From: Prevotella sp. P2-180
GTDB lineage: Bacteria > Bacteroidota > Bacteroidia > Bacteroidales > Bacteroidaceae
Direction: 5' to 3'
NCBI RefSeq assembly: GCF_002251435.1
Contig: NZ_NPJI01000013.1
Coordinates: forward strand, 239,514 to 303,513
Length of the DNA: 64,000 nucleotides
A program made the translations under genes and the position numbers. Of this stretch, positions 9,232 to 18,527 are shown piece after piece. A model generated the notes under the pieces. It made no database searches. It saw only the letters and a list, made by a program, of their open reading frames with translations, and was not told where the DNA came from. The first letter of the stretch is position 1, and the number at the start of each line of letters is the position of its first letter.

Positions 9232-12200
9232 TTACTCGTCAAACTTCAAAATGTCTTTCTCGTCATAGCTGTTGACCATCGCCAACTGCTGTTTCAGCCA
9301 TTGCTTGTACTGCGCCACTGACAGCTGTCCGGTGGGCAGCTGACTGCGTAGCTTGCGTACAGTGGGTTGTGGCTGAGGTTGTGGCTGCGGCTGCGGTCCG
9401 GGACTTGGACTTGGCGTGGGAGGCTGCGGCGGCGTTGAAGCCGTAGTCTTTACTTCGGTGTCAAACACGTCAGCTTCGGTCTGTAACTGCGGCAGCATCT
9501 TGATGGCGTTGTCGATGTCGCGAAGCTGCAGATGGCAGCGGCAGCAGCGGATGTCGTAGTGCTTCAACTCTATCTTTGTCACTGCGTAGCGGCGACACGT
9601 CTTCTGCTTGTCATCGAGCTTGGTAATGAGGGAAGCATTCCACTCCTTGGGATATTCTTCCGCCTTCTTGCGCACCTGCTCCAACTTGCCGTCGAGTTCA
9701 CAATACCCTTGGGTCATGCTTTCGGCATATTGCTGCATGTATTGGTAGTAGAGGTCGCGCACCTGCTGGACCACTTGCTGCATCTGCTGATAGTTATGCA
9801 CAGGGTCGCTCTCCAACATCTTTGAGTAACGCTCGTTCAACGTGTCAAAAGCCTGCATCGGAATACCTACAAACTCCATCTCGTCCTTTACGTCAAGGAG
9901 ATAGCTTTTCTGTCCTTCTATTGTCTTCAGGTTTTCATTGATGAAACGAATGTCCTTCTCAATCTTGTCTATAGCATTGACGAACTCCTCATTGTCATTG
10001 TCGTTGAGGAAGGTGCGTGCCGTGGTGAAATAGTTGGTGTCGGTCACTGTCTTGGCATATTGTAACAGCAGATCCTTGGCGGCTATGCTGCGGCGGAAGA
10101 GCCGTTCGCGCTCGTCGTCGTTGCAGATGTTATTGTTCACCTTCTGTATCTCAGTCACAGCAAGAAGACGTATGGCATCCACCAGCTCAAAGTCGTTCAT
10201 GTTGTAGCTGAGGTTGCTACCCGTGAGTTGCTTGAAGTTGCAGTCCTTCAGGGTGTCAACGATGTCGCGCTTTTCGTTATAGCCGAGGCTCTTGGTTACA
10301 GCCTTAAACGAGGCCCGCTGGAAGTTGCGAGCTGTCATGAAAGGCTCTTTCGCTCCGTCCTGCTGCCAGGAATGATACTCCTGGTTGTTGTATTTGATGA
10401 TTATCTTGCTGGCACGGAAGAGTGCTGCAAGTGTGGAGAATATTGTTCCGAACGTGTAGCCTGTGGGAGCCGCACCAAGGTCGCGCTCCAGATCGGCACC
10501 GCTGTTATAGGTTGCCGTGTGTGCCATTATCTCAGTTATGACAGGCAACTGGTCGCCAATGAACTGTCCCGAGGTGTCGAAGAACTGGAAATCGGGCTGT
10601 GAGCCAATGGTGTTCTGCAGTTGGTTGGCACCCACTTTCAGCAGTTGCAGGGCAATGGAGTCTTTGAGAGTTCCGCCAAGACGCTTGGTATAGATATTGT
10701 CGTACATCTTCAGCTCAGTGTCCTTGATTATCTGAGGGGCACTCTGTTGTTGCATGATGCTCACATTGTATAGATACACCAACCGGCCTTCGTCGTATGA
10801 CTTTACTATGGCTTGCTCCAGCTGTCTTGTCTTGTCCTCGAGCGTACCGACTATTTCCGCCACAACCTTCTTTTCTTCGTCCGTGAGGTTGGGCACGTCC
10901 TTGATGTATAGGATGCGCAGGATGGTTTCCGCTGCCTGCTGTATTTCAGACGCATAGTCGGGCGAGGGAATGACGCAGATTGTATTCTTGTCCGACTGGG
11001 TCTCTTCCTTCACCTTGTCAACATATTCTCCAAGCGAAGGCTTGACATTAAGGATGTCGTGGAACACGACTTTCATATTCGGATTGCCTCCGGTATTTAA
11101 AGGCTCGCCGCCGTCGGTCTGTAGTGTGAAGGTAACATTGCCGGAGTCGGCTGTGATAGTCTGGGCCTGACGCACGAGTTGCATCTTCTTCACCTCCTTG
11201 GTAATCTCGCCCTTGATGCGGTAGTTGGCAATGCCGTCGTAGTTTGCCATCATCTCAAAGATGCGTTGCTGGGTCTCGCTGGTGATGCGGTATTCGTCGC
11301 CGGAGAGAATCAGTATCTCGTCGTCGGCGAGTCTCTTGCAAGCCTTTTTCACTTCCTCCAATACTGTAAAGTAGTCGTTGGGGCAGTTGACGTATGCACG
11401 GCTTATGTTCTCCACCGTGGTCTTGGCACCCGACTCGGTAAGGAAGTGGATGGTCTGCAGCATGTCGTGGCCTACGACAAACTTCAGTTTTATGTCCGTC
11501 AGATGTTCGTCAGCCTGATTGTATCTTGCGCGCAGTGACTCCGGCACGGATTCTTCTGCATTGCGACACAGTTGCGAGGCGTTTACATGGACGAAGATGT
11601 CCCTGTCTGCCATGGTCTCCTTCTTCAACACGTCGAAAGCGGATATGAGCATACCACGGGTGCCTACCTGGGTCTTTACTAACTTGTGGGTGCCGAACAG
11701 GAAGTATTGCAGCATCTTGAACTGATGCTCATAGAACGGGTAATAGTCGGCGTATGTCTTCGCGTCGGTGGTCTTTTTCAATCCGGTGCCTACTAAGTTG
11801 GTGATGTCGCTAATCTGTCCGCTGTTCTTTTTGTAGTAGTCTTGAAGTATAGCGTTTCCATCAGCAGTCTTTGCGAGAAGGCGTTTGCGGATGATGGTGT
11901 CAACTTCCTCTGCCGCTATTGGAATGCGGTTGCGGAAACGGTCGATAATCTTTGTGAGCAGACTCTTGTTGACGTTTGTGCCATTGATGACATCGTCGAG
12001 CTGCAGCTGGGCAATGGCAATGGTCCATATCTTTCTTCCGAGAGCGGCAATGGACTCTGCCATTCCCTCAAGGTCGAGGATGTTTATCTTCTGTTGGGCA
12101 ATGGCTTCGCTCACCTCGTCAATCATGAAGACAATTCTCAGGTCTGGGTTCTTCTCAAGATAGCGGGTCAGGTCTTCCTGAAGTTTATTGGCGTCATAGT

Positions 12201-12879
12201 CCTGTATGCGCTGTTTGGCGGCATCACGCATCTCGTCATAGGCGTTTTCTGAACAAAAGCCGTCGAGCATGGTGTCTTCAAGTGTGTCATACACAAGGTC
12301 CATGTTCTTTCGCCGTGCTGTCCATGGCTCGCCGAACTTCTCCTTTACTTTGTCGCAGAAGGCTTCGTAACGCCCGCTCATGATGAGGTTAAACTCCACG
12401 ATGCCAACCCAGTCGTCGTTCAGGTTGAGCGATTTCAGGAATGCTCCCATCATCATATAACAGATGCCATGGTTGCCGGTTGTCTTGGCGGCATCGAAAA
12501 GCACGACGTGGTTCTTGGAGCGTCCCAGTTCGTTGATACTGTTTTGCAGCAGGCTGGCATTAGGCAGACCGATGAGCTTATTTGCAAAGCGGTCGCGGAT
12601 GGAAGTGCCGCTCAATACCGGGTTTTTCAGCAGAAAACCGATCATCTTTGAGAAATACGACTTGCCGGAACCATAGAATCCGCTCAGCCAAAGTCCCGGC
12701 TGGGAAGTGTTTGAGACGTAGAAATCGCAGAAGTCAGCAAGGTGCTTGGCGAGGCTCTCTGTGAGGATAAAGCCATCGAGTTCGTCAATCACACTTTTGT
12801 CGTCTTGCTGGTTGAGGTCGATGACGCTCTTTATGTCTTCCTCCAAATGTATGGAGAGTATGTCTTTTATCTTTGTCAT
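9232..12879 (-). CDS. brxC: BREX ATPase BrxC (P-loop protein)
   Basis: 1215 residues, matching the usual BrxC length of about 1200. The N-terminus MTKIKDILSIHLEEDIKSVI is characteristic; Walker A GFYGSGKSYF is at about residues 66-75 and a Walker-B-like VFMIDEVSEAIA at about 250. Long helical stretches follow in the middle and C-terminal half, and a Pro/Gln-rich linker (repeated PQ) at about residues 1140-1165 precedes a short conserved tail. BrxC is an AAA+ ATPase of BREX that assembles on DNA; its precise biochemical role is not settled. The gene lies 16 bp downstream of brxB. Confidence 0.93.
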   Translation of the reverse strand: MTKIKDILSIHLEEDIKSVIDLNQQDDKSVIDELDGFILTESLAKHLADFCDFYVSNTSQPGLWLSGFYGSGKSYFSKMIGFLLKNPVLSGTSIRDRFANKLIGLPNASLLQNSINELGRSKNHVVLFDAAKTTGNHGICYMMMGAFLKSLNLNDDWVGIVEFNLIMSGRYEAFCDKVKEKFGEPWTARRKNMDLVYDTLEDTMLDGFCSENAYDEMRDAAKQRIQDYDANKLQEDLTRYLEKNPDLRIVFMIDEVSEAIAQQKINILDLEGMAESIAALGRKIWTIAIAQLQLDDVINGTNVNKSLLTKIIDRFRNRIPIAAEEVDTIIRKRLLAKTADGNAILQDYYKKNSGQISDITNLVGTGLKKTTDAKTYADYYPFYEHQFKMLQYFLFGTHKLVKTQVGTRGMLISAFDVLKKETMADRDIFVHVNASQLCRNAEESVPESLRARYNQADEHLTDIKLKFVVGHDMLQTIHFLTESGAKTTVENISRAYVNCPNDYFTVLEEVKKACKRLADDEILILSGDEYRITSETQQRIFEMMANYDGIANYRIKGEITKEVKKMQLVRQAQTITADSGNVTFTLQTDGGEPLNTGGNPNMKVVFHDILNVKPSLGEYVDKVKEETQSDKNTICVIPSPDYASEIQQAAETILRILYIKDVPNLTDEEKKVVAEIVGTLEDKTRQLEQAIVKSYDEGRLVYLYNVSIMQQQSAPQIIKDTELKMYDNIYTKRLGGTLKDSIALQLLKVGANQLQNTIGSQPDFQFFDTSGQFIGDQLPVITEIMAHTATYNSGADLERDLGAAPTGYTFGTIFSTLAALFRASKIIIKYNNQEYHSWQQDGAKEPFMTARNFQRASFKAVTKSLGYNEKRDIVDTLKDCNFKQLTGSNLSYNMNDFELVDAIRLLAVTEIQKVNNNICNDDERERLFRRSIAAKDLLLQYAKTVTDTNYFTTARTFLNDNDNEEFVNAIDKIEKDIRFINENLKTIEGQKSYLLDVKDEMEFVGIPMQAFDTLNERYSKMLESDPVHNYQQMQQVVQQVRDLYYQYMQQYAESMTQGYCELDGKLEQVRKKAEEYPKEWNASLITKLDDKQKTCRRYAVTKIELKHYDIRCCRCHLQLRDIDNAIKMLPQLQTEADVFDTEVKTTASTPPQPPTPSPSPGPQPQPQPQPQPTVRKLRSQLPTGQLSVAQYKQWLKQQLAMVNSYDEKDILKFDE

Positions 12880-12895
12880 AATCAGTTGGGTATGG

Positions 12896-13447
12896 TTATT
12901 TTACGACAACGCAGCGATACTTTGAGGCTGGTTGCTTGTCGAGGAAATATATTGTTTCGTTTCTCATCGTGGCCGGATAGAAGAATACCAACGGCTTGCG
13001 GAACTGCATCACGTTGTGGTCTTCCATGATATTCTGGTTTGAGAATCCCATGTTGTATATCACACCGGTATGTACCAATATGGGCGACACCCCTTTTTCT
13101 GCCACCTCAACCAAGCGTGTCATAAGATGAGAGTAAAAGGTTCCTGTAGTATAGTTTTGGCTGACAAACACCTCAGACCCCATGTTTTTATATTGCCGCC
13201 TGAATTTGTCAAGTCCCTTGGAGTCAACAAACTCAGTGAACACCTCACGAAGGTCGATGAACTCATAGCCATCGGTATATCTCCGGCGTGCCTCCCCGAT
13301 GTATTTCTCCTCGTCTTCTGGAGGATAAACAAAGAGGATGCTCCTGCCGCCGTTGGCTTCTTGCGAAAGGCGGGCGAGATCGCGGTTCAGTTCTGCCGAC
13401 AGGTCGGCGAAAAGTCTGTTATGGTCTTGTATGAATGATGATGCCAT
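12896..13447 (-). CDS. brxB: BREX protein BrxB (DUF1788)
   Basis: 183 residues, matching the small DUF1788/BrxB family (about 190-200 residues). There is no obvious catalytic motif; a strand with 'SILFVYPPEDEEKYI' occurs near residue 37. It starts one base after the brxA stop codon and lies 16 bp before brxC, the invariant brxA-brxB-brxC arrangement. Its function is unknown beyond being required in tested type 1 BREX systems. The call rests on family resemblance and position. Confidence 0.88.
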   Translation of the reverse strand: MASSFIQDHNRLFADLSAELNRDLARLSQEANGGRSILFVYPPEDEEKYIGEARRRYTDGYEFIDLREVFTEFVDSKGLDKFRRQYKNMGSEVFVSQNYTTGTFYSHLMTRLVEVAEKGVSPILVHTGVIYNMGFSNQNIMEDHNVMQFRKPLVFFYPATMRNETIYFLDKQPASKYRCVVVK

Positions 13448-13448
13448 A

Positions 13449-14186
13449 TCACGATTGTTTTTTGATGTCTATTTTGATGTCGTTGCCTATTTGGGTGATG
13501 TCCCAATAAGGAATATTTTCTATTTTCTTCAGGCGGCTAATAATGGTCTGCCGCTCGCTGAAGGAAAAAACCATATACGGGTTGTCCAATGTGGGACTGT
13601 CGGGGCATACGGTGATGGCAAACCTGACAAAATACACAAAAAGCCTTTGGGTAATCACCGGATGCTGTATGGTTTTCCTTGTCGTACCCTCGGCAAGTCC
13701 CAGTTTCTTCATAATGGTGAGGTATTTGCTTGCAGAGATTTTCAGAGTGTCGTCGCTCCATTGCAATTCCCCGGGATTCGTCTCTTTCACATAGCGAAGG
13801 AAGGCAAGGACTTCATCTGCCATTATGGTGATTCGCCCTGAATAGACAGCTTTCATAAATACCTCACGGGTGATAAGTGAAAAAAGGCAGTTGGAATAGG
13901 TCAATTGCCAAAAAAGGATAATAAGGCGCTCTGAAAAAGAGAACTCCTTATCGGCTATCGCCTCGAAGAACATCTGTTGGTGAGTGTCGTTGCGAAACTT
14001 CAATATGCAAGCTTCAATGGCAGAGACAAACCGTTTGAGAGATTTTTCTGTCCGAAATTGGAATGCACCGGCACTTCCGTCGGTGACTCCGTAAGTGTCA
14101 CTGACATAGTCTAACATCACGTTGTAGTCAGGTATGCTACCCATAATGTTTACCCCCGAATCGTATTTCGTCTTGTTTTTATCCAT
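13449..14186 (-). CDS. brxA: BREX protein BrxA (DUF1819)
   Basis: 245 residues, mostly helical, slightly longer than the usual 200. DUF1819/BrxA is a small DNA-binding protein that begins type 1 BREX operons. The position immediately before brxB is the strongest evidence; sequence resemblance is in the helical core ('FFEAIADKEFSFSERLIILF'). Unlike most type 1 loci it is not the first gene: the Argonaute and the 373-residue gene come before it on the same strand with a 69-bp gap. No promoter of the TAnnTTTG type is clear in that gap. Confidence 0.8.
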   Translation of the reverse strand: MDKNKTKYDSGVNIMGSIPDYNVMLDYVSDTYGVTDGSAGAFQFRTEKSLKRFVSAIEACILKFRNDTHQQMFFEAIADKEFSFSERLIILFWQLTYSNCLFSLITREVFMKAVYSGRITIMADEVLAFLRYVKETNPGELQWSDDTLKISASKYLTIMKKLGLAEGTTRKTIQHPVITQRLFVYFVRFAITVCPDSPTLDNPYMVFSFSERQTIISRLKKIENIPYWDITQIGNDIKIDIKKQS

Positions 14187-14255
14187 TTTGCGAAGTGAAG
14201 AACATTTTTACGTGCAAATTTATATATAAAAATCTGAAACGGCAACAGTTTTTTG

Positions 14256-15377
14256 TTATTTTTTCCCCCAATGCCCATTTTTCCTGGTTTCAAAGCCGGC
14301 TTCGCGTATTTGTGCTTTCAAAAATGGGGCGTCGTCATCGTTATCGAAGTCAGGGGAGGAAGAGAGCCTCAGTTTTGGATTGAGTATGGAGATACACGTG
14401 TTTATTATTTCTATTTTGTGCTTGTCGGTGGTGCCACGGTAGTCGAAGGACTTGCCAAACTGGTTTTTGGCAATCAGTGCCATGGTGCACTCCTTGCGTA
14501 GCTTAATGAAAGGCTGTTTTGATAGTTCTTCAAGGAAAGAGCTCAGCACGGAGGCTGAGGCTGTCCACTTTATGTTGCAGTGCCACACCTTGTTGCTGAA
14601 AAAGTCGAAGAATTTGTCGGGACTGGTGTCTTCCTCTATCCACTTTTCAGTGATTAGTATATTCAATACAGTATTAAGTCTCAAAGGTCTGTCGCTGCCG
14701 CTATAACTGTAATTTACAGTGTATGCATTGGTGTCGTCGTTGGTTTTCTTTGTTTTTGGCGTTTTCTTTATCTCAGCTGGAGTGTTGCTGTCGCCAATGA
14801 GTTCTTTATCGGATGTGATTTTTGAGAGCAACGAGAGCCGCTGGCGTCCGAGAATGGAGGTGCAGAAGGTGGCAAGGTCGAGAGCCCTGTCGTCCGACAG
14901 GGATTTGCTGCATACGTTCTGCATTGAGAAGTAGCAGCGGGCGAGGGCCACGATTATGTAGTCCATGATGATGAATGTCTCTTTCTTGTCCTGTTGCTCA
15001 AACAGGTCGGCATTGTCATTGAGAATGTCATCGGGCATTATGCCGGTCATGCGTTGTTCCGTAATGGCAGCCTTGGCAAAGGCTTCAACAGCCTCTCTCG
15101 TGTCCTTCATCTTGAGCAGTGCGATGTTTTCGCTTTTAGTGGTTTCCACCGTCTTTGAGGCCTCGGAAATGAATTGGTCTATGTCGAGGTCTATCAGCGA
15201 CTGGTAGTAGCGCAGCCGTGGGGAGAAAAAGAGGCTATTGTTAAACGGAGTCTCCTTTTTCGTGTCCACGGTTTTCTCCTTCCAGTATTCGTCTGGTTTC
15301 ATTAGGTTGTCCCTGTGCCATGGGCGCAAGTAACCGTAGATGATGTTGTGTATAGTGTTCAGCCTGTTCATATTCAT
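14256..15377 (-). CDS. Unrecognised 373-residue protein between Argonaute and BrxA
   Basis: I do not recognise this protein. It has no signal peptide or membrane segment and appears largely helical. A Lys/Thr/Asp-rich low-complexity linker ('KKTPKTKKTNDDT', about residues 207-220) separates an N-terminal half (about 1-205) from a C-terminal half (about 225-340). It is charged and has no visible nuclease, ATPase or HTH motif. It starts 22 bp downstream of the Argonaute stop and ends 69 bp before brxA, so it is probably co-expressed with both and could bridge them. This is the least explained member of the operon. Confidence 0.7.
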   Translation of the reverse strand: MNMNRLNTIHNIIYGYLRPWHRDNLMKPDEYWKEKTVDTKKETPFNNSLFFSPRLRYYQSLIDLDIDQFISEASKTVETTKSENIALLKMKDTREAVEAFAKAAITEQRMTGIMPDDILNDNADLFEQQDKKETFIIMDYIIVALARCYFSMQNVCSKSLSDDRALDLATFCTSILGRQRLSLLSKITSDKELIGDSNTPAEIKKTPKTKKTNDDTNAYTVNYSYSGSDRPLRLNTVLNILITEKWIEEDTSPDKFFDFFSNKVWHCNIKWTASASVLSSFLEELSKQPFIKLRKECTMALIAKNQFGKSFDYRGTTDKHKIEIINTCISILNPKLRLSSSPDFDNDDDAPFLKAQIREAGFETRKNGHWGKK

Positions 15378-15399
15378 GACTTTTTCTTCGGTTGTTCAC

Positions 15400-17706
15400 T
15401 TAAAGAAACCACAGGCAGTTGGCGTTGGTGTAAACCGTGGGATTGTCGAAGTGTGGCATAATCTCGGCTATCATTGCCGGATAAGACACAGTGACTGGCT
15501 GTCCTTGTTGTTTCACCGACTTCCAGTAGATGCGGCTAAACTGGTATACCTGTCCTATGAGCGTCTTTATGGTTTGCGAGTCTGGCTCGCCAGCCCTTGT
15601 ATTGCAGTTGACGGTGAGCTTAACGGGGAAAGGGAAACCGTCGGTAGGGGAGAAGTTGTTGTCGTCGTATCGGGTGTTGTTGTATAACAGGTAGCGTGCC
15701 CTGCCTTCACGCGTTTTCCCGAGGTTGATGTAAGTACCGCTATATGGCATGAGGCTTGGTTTCTCCTCCTGCTTGTAGTTGCGGTAAGTACTGTTTGGGT
15801 CGAAAGCCACCACGTCTTCCGCTTCCGTCTTGTTAATGGTGATGATATAGACGGGTATGTCGAGGTTGAGGCTGTGGAGCATGTCTTCTATTGGCTGGAA
15901 CTCATTTCGCCGGCTCACTTGTTTGAAATAGTGTATGACGAGTTGCTCGGGCTTGTTGTTTATGGAGGCATATTCGAGCACCGCCTCTTCGATGGCTCCC
16001 ATCAGTTCCCGCAGCTGCGACTTTGCGAAATATCTGTAGCTGTTGAACGCTCCGGTGTTGTCAAACGAGAAAGCCGCTCCGATATACTGCATGTTGTCGT
16101 CGCTTCGGAAAGCCCCGATGCCAATCACCAGGTCGTTTTTCTTTGTCTCGTCGAGAAGCCAAGGCATTCCCTCGAGTTTTGCGCACATTGCCACTGACAT
16201 GTTCTGCATAGTGTATATGAAGTTCAGCTTGCCTTTTTGTATGTCACCGTCCATGCCTCTTGTCATCTTCTTTGCCTCTATGCACTGTGTTGGTATTCCA
16301 AGGTTCAGGAATGCCTCCTTCACCTTGTAGTAAACCATTTTCTGGCTTTTCTCGCTTGAGTATTTTGGTATTGGCGTGACGTAAATTCCTATGTATTGTG
16401 AGTTTTTGTCGAGGTTGCGGTAATGTTCGTCCTGCAGTCTCGCCTTTATCTCTGGCAAAGGGTTGGCTTCGTTCCAGAACTTGATGTGTAGGGCCGAGTC
16501 GGCATAGTCCACCTGTGTGCCGATGTAGTGCGACATGGTTTTCTGCACCAAGTTACCCACTTCTTTGTTCGAATTGTTTTTGACATATTTCGGGTAGCTT
16601 CCGTTTTTGAATCCGCCAATCAGTTCTGCCACCTTTCTTTCCAAAGATATCGGGTATATGGCAATGAGCTTCACTGCCACATGCGGACTTATTCTTGCCG
16701 GCCCATTGTTGATGCCGCGTTGTTGGCGCAGTTCTTTAGTGTTGTGTCCGAACACCAGCATCCTTTTGCTTTCTTCCACTTGCCCCACTTGTAGCGGGTT
16801 GACCTCACGGAAGTTGTCCGCCAGGTCGATGAACACCTTCCTTAGTTCGTTGTCGAGCAGATATCTTTTTTGGAAGTCCGTGATTTTTTGTTTGTATTTC
16901 ACGTATCGGCTCTCGTCCGTTTTCTTGTTTGCCTCGTGGTCGAGTGCCAGTATTTGTTTCAGCTTTTTTGTAACCACGGCTCTTGTGGTTGTGGGGTCGT
17001 AGCCTATGTTGTGTCTCTGCAGATGCTCGAGGCTGTCGATGTTACGTCTCACGTGTGTCTTGCCATGTTCATCGGTATATTCCCGTCTTGTCATCACGAG
17101 TCGCAGCATATCGGCTGTCACACGGTCGTTAGACTGTCCTAACGGGTCGCTGCCGTCGTCGTCGAGAAGCATGCTTAGCGGGGCGTTGAAGAGCAGTGCG
17201 GGACGGTCGTAGGTCACCATGATGTATGGGCACTGGTTGAACGAGTCGTGTCGCACCTTCAGCGAGAATCGGTCCATAACCCAAATTCTCACATCCTTTC
17301 CTTTGTATTTCACTGTGCGCACCTCGCCTTCTGCCTGTTTCCATACCTGTAGGTCGTCGGTGATGCGCGGCTTTGTTATGATGAGTTCGTCGTGCTTGCT
17401 GAGAACCCTTTTCAGTTCATGACGGTAATAGCGTCTCATGAACGTGGCGTTTTCTGGTTTTGAAAGGTCGATGTCCACTGGCTCAAATCCGTCAAAACGA
17501 AAGTTGTAGCCCACGAATACCGGTTGCTTCCCGAGATTGAAGCCACCCTGTTGTCCGAAGATGTCTATCACTTCCTTCGGCGTCTGCTGCAGGGTGTCGA
17601 GTTTGTCGCTACAGTGTTTTTCATCGTCTTTGGCAGAAAAATACATTTTGATATGCTTTTCCGGATATTTGAAGTCCAAATGATTTAATATTAGCTTTTT
17701 GTCCAT
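15400..17706 (-). CDS. Prokaryotic Argonaute (MID-PIWI), catalytic residues absent
   Basis: 768 residues, the size of a long-type prokaryotic Argonaute. The C-terminal half has the MID to PIWI layout: a MID segment with YYKVKEAFLNLGIPTQCIEA at about 455-475, a first PIWI strand DLVIGIGAF at about 520-528, another strand with VIHYFKQV at about 589-596, and a hydrophobic C-terminal end (ANCLWFL) as in other PIWI domains. In active enzymes the first strand carries Asp (here Gly, VIGIG) and the RDG-type strand carries a second Asp (here YFK); the last catalytic Asp/His near the C-terminus also appears missing (YTNAN). It is therefore probably a nuclease-dead guide-binding sensor. It heads the BREX operon. 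Family assignment is by pattern; the fine subgroup is uncertain. Confidence 0.85.
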   Translation of the reverse strand: MDKKLILNHLDFKYPEKHIKMYFSAKDDEKHCSDKLDTLQQTPKEVIDIFGQQGGFNLGKQPVFVGYNFRFDGFEPVDIDLSKPENATFMRRYYRHELKRVLSKHDELIITKPRITDDLQVWKQAEGEVRTVKYKGKDVRIWVMDRFSLKVRHDSFNQCPYIMVTYDRPALLFNAPLSMLLDDDGSDPLGQSNDRVTADMLRLVMTRREYTDEHGKTHVRRNIDSLEHLQRHNIGYDPTTTRAVVTKKLKQILALDHEANKKTDESRYVKYKQKITDFQKRYLLDNELRKVFIDLADNFREVNPLQVGQVEESKRMLVFGHNTKELRQQRGINNGPARISPHVAVKLIAIYPISLERKVAELIGGFKNGSYPKYVKNNSNKEVGNLVQKTMSHYIGTQVDYADSALHIKFWNEANPLPEIKARLQDEHYRNLDKNSQYIGIYVTPIPKYSSEKSQKMVYYKVKEAFLNLGIPTQCIEAKKMTRGMDGDIQKGKLNFIYTMQNMSVAMCAKLEGMPWLLDETKKNDLVIGIGAFRSDDNMQYIGAAFSFDNTGAFNSYRYFAKSQLRELMGAIEEAVLEYASINNKPEQLVIHYFKQVSRRNEFQPIEDMLHSLNLDIPVYIITINKTEAEDVVAFDPNSTYRNYKQEEKPSLMPYSGTYINLGKTREGRARYLLYNNTRYDDNNFSPTDGFPFPVKLTVNCNTRAGEPDSQTIKTLIGQVYQFSRIYWKSVKQQGQPVTVSYPAMIAEIMPHFDNPTVYTNANCLWFL

Positions 17707-17783
17707 TTTTTTTTATTTATGTGTGTTATGATTTTATTGGTTACATATATGGCCTGTCGTCTCTCTTATGCCGTTCCGTTGTC

Positions 17784-17878
17784 CCAAAATACCAAATTCG
17801 GTGGAAAAATAGGCTATTTTGGCGTTTTGAGTAGACCCACACCGACTTTGGTATAGACTTACACCGACTTTGGTATAG
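17784..17878. promoter_or_regulatory. Direct and inverted repeats upstream of the Argonaute gene
   Basis: Two exact copies of the 18-mer ACACCGACTTTGGTATAG lie at 17839-17856 and 17861-17878, a 22-bp period (about two helical turns). An inverted repeat CCAAAATA/TATTTTGG lies at 17784-17791 and 17815-17822. They are 80-170 bp upstream of the Argonaute start and just after the end of the 198-residue gene. No consensus promoter for the Argonaute was found here. The layout suggests operator sites for the defence operon; this is inference. Confidence 0.5.
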
Positions 17879-17880
17879 AG

Positions 17881-18477
17881 TCACAGCGGAGGCAGAGTGG
17901 AGGCAGAGCCTACTTGAGGTAGGGTTTTGGGAGTGTTTTGGCACAGTTTTTGTGTCGAGACATGGGTATATTTCCTTCCTTGCCTGATATGGATCCAGCA
18001 GTAAAATCCGTCTTCCTCCACTGTTTCCTCTATCTTGTCCTGTAATGGTGAATTAATGATTTTGTCTTCAATTTTTACTTTATCATTTTCCACTCTCACA
18101 AATCTAAGCACGTCTCCTTCCTTCCAGTCTTCCTGAATGATGTCACACACGGCATGACAGTCTTCAAACCTGCATCCGAGCGTAGGCAGTGTACCTTGCG
18201 CCACTATACCGAGTTCAAGAATGTTGGCGCTCATAAAGCAGTCGCAGTCACGCTGGTTTGTTTTCTTGAACTCAAAGCATCCTCTAACCGCCTCTTTCAC
18301 GATGCGATATAGTTGCTGTGCCGCTTTCATCTTATCCCGTTGTGCGAGTTGGACTTCGGTTTTCTTGTCTCGATATGAGGCAGGTCTTTGCCTCACGGTG
18401 AGCATTCCTTTTTGGTATTGGTAGACAAGTTCGCCTACCCTGCCGCTTAGTGTTCCGTTTGGTTTTATAATAGCCAT
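17881..18477 (-). CDS. Hypothetical protein, DUF6266-like N-terminus
   Basis: 198 residues. The start MAIIKPNGTLSGRVGELVYQ and the following 'GMLTVRQRP' resemble the Bacteroidetes DUF6266-type proteins, which begin with an xGxxSGKVGxxV pattern; the rest is not recognised. Five to six cysteines and an acidic middle are present; the Pro/Ser-rich tail (STLPPL) is unusual. It has its own promoter (TTTG-N20-TACCTTTG, 18528-18559). It lies 174 bp upstream of the Argonaute on the same strand and may be the first gene of the defence operon or simply a neighbour. Function unknown. Confidence 0.6.
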   Translation of the reverse strand: MAIIKPNGTLSGRVGELVYQYQKGMLTVRQRPASYRDKKTEVQLAQRDKMKAAQQLYRIVKEAVRGCFEFKKTNQRDCDCFMSANILELGIVAQGTLPTLGCRFEDCHAVCDIIQEDWKEGDVLRFVRVENDKVKIEDKIINSPLQDKIEETVEEDGFYCWIHIRQGRKYTHVSTQKLCQNTPKTLPQVGSASTLPPL

Positions 18478-18527
18478 TGTCTTATGTAGTTTTAATTAAA
18501 CAGAGGGGTGCTTCACCCTTTCAATGG

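Noticed and set aside
17741..17944. 67-codon frame between the 198-residue gene and the Argonaute
   Set aside because: It overlaps the 198-residue gene in another frame and is made partly of the 22-bp tandem repeat.
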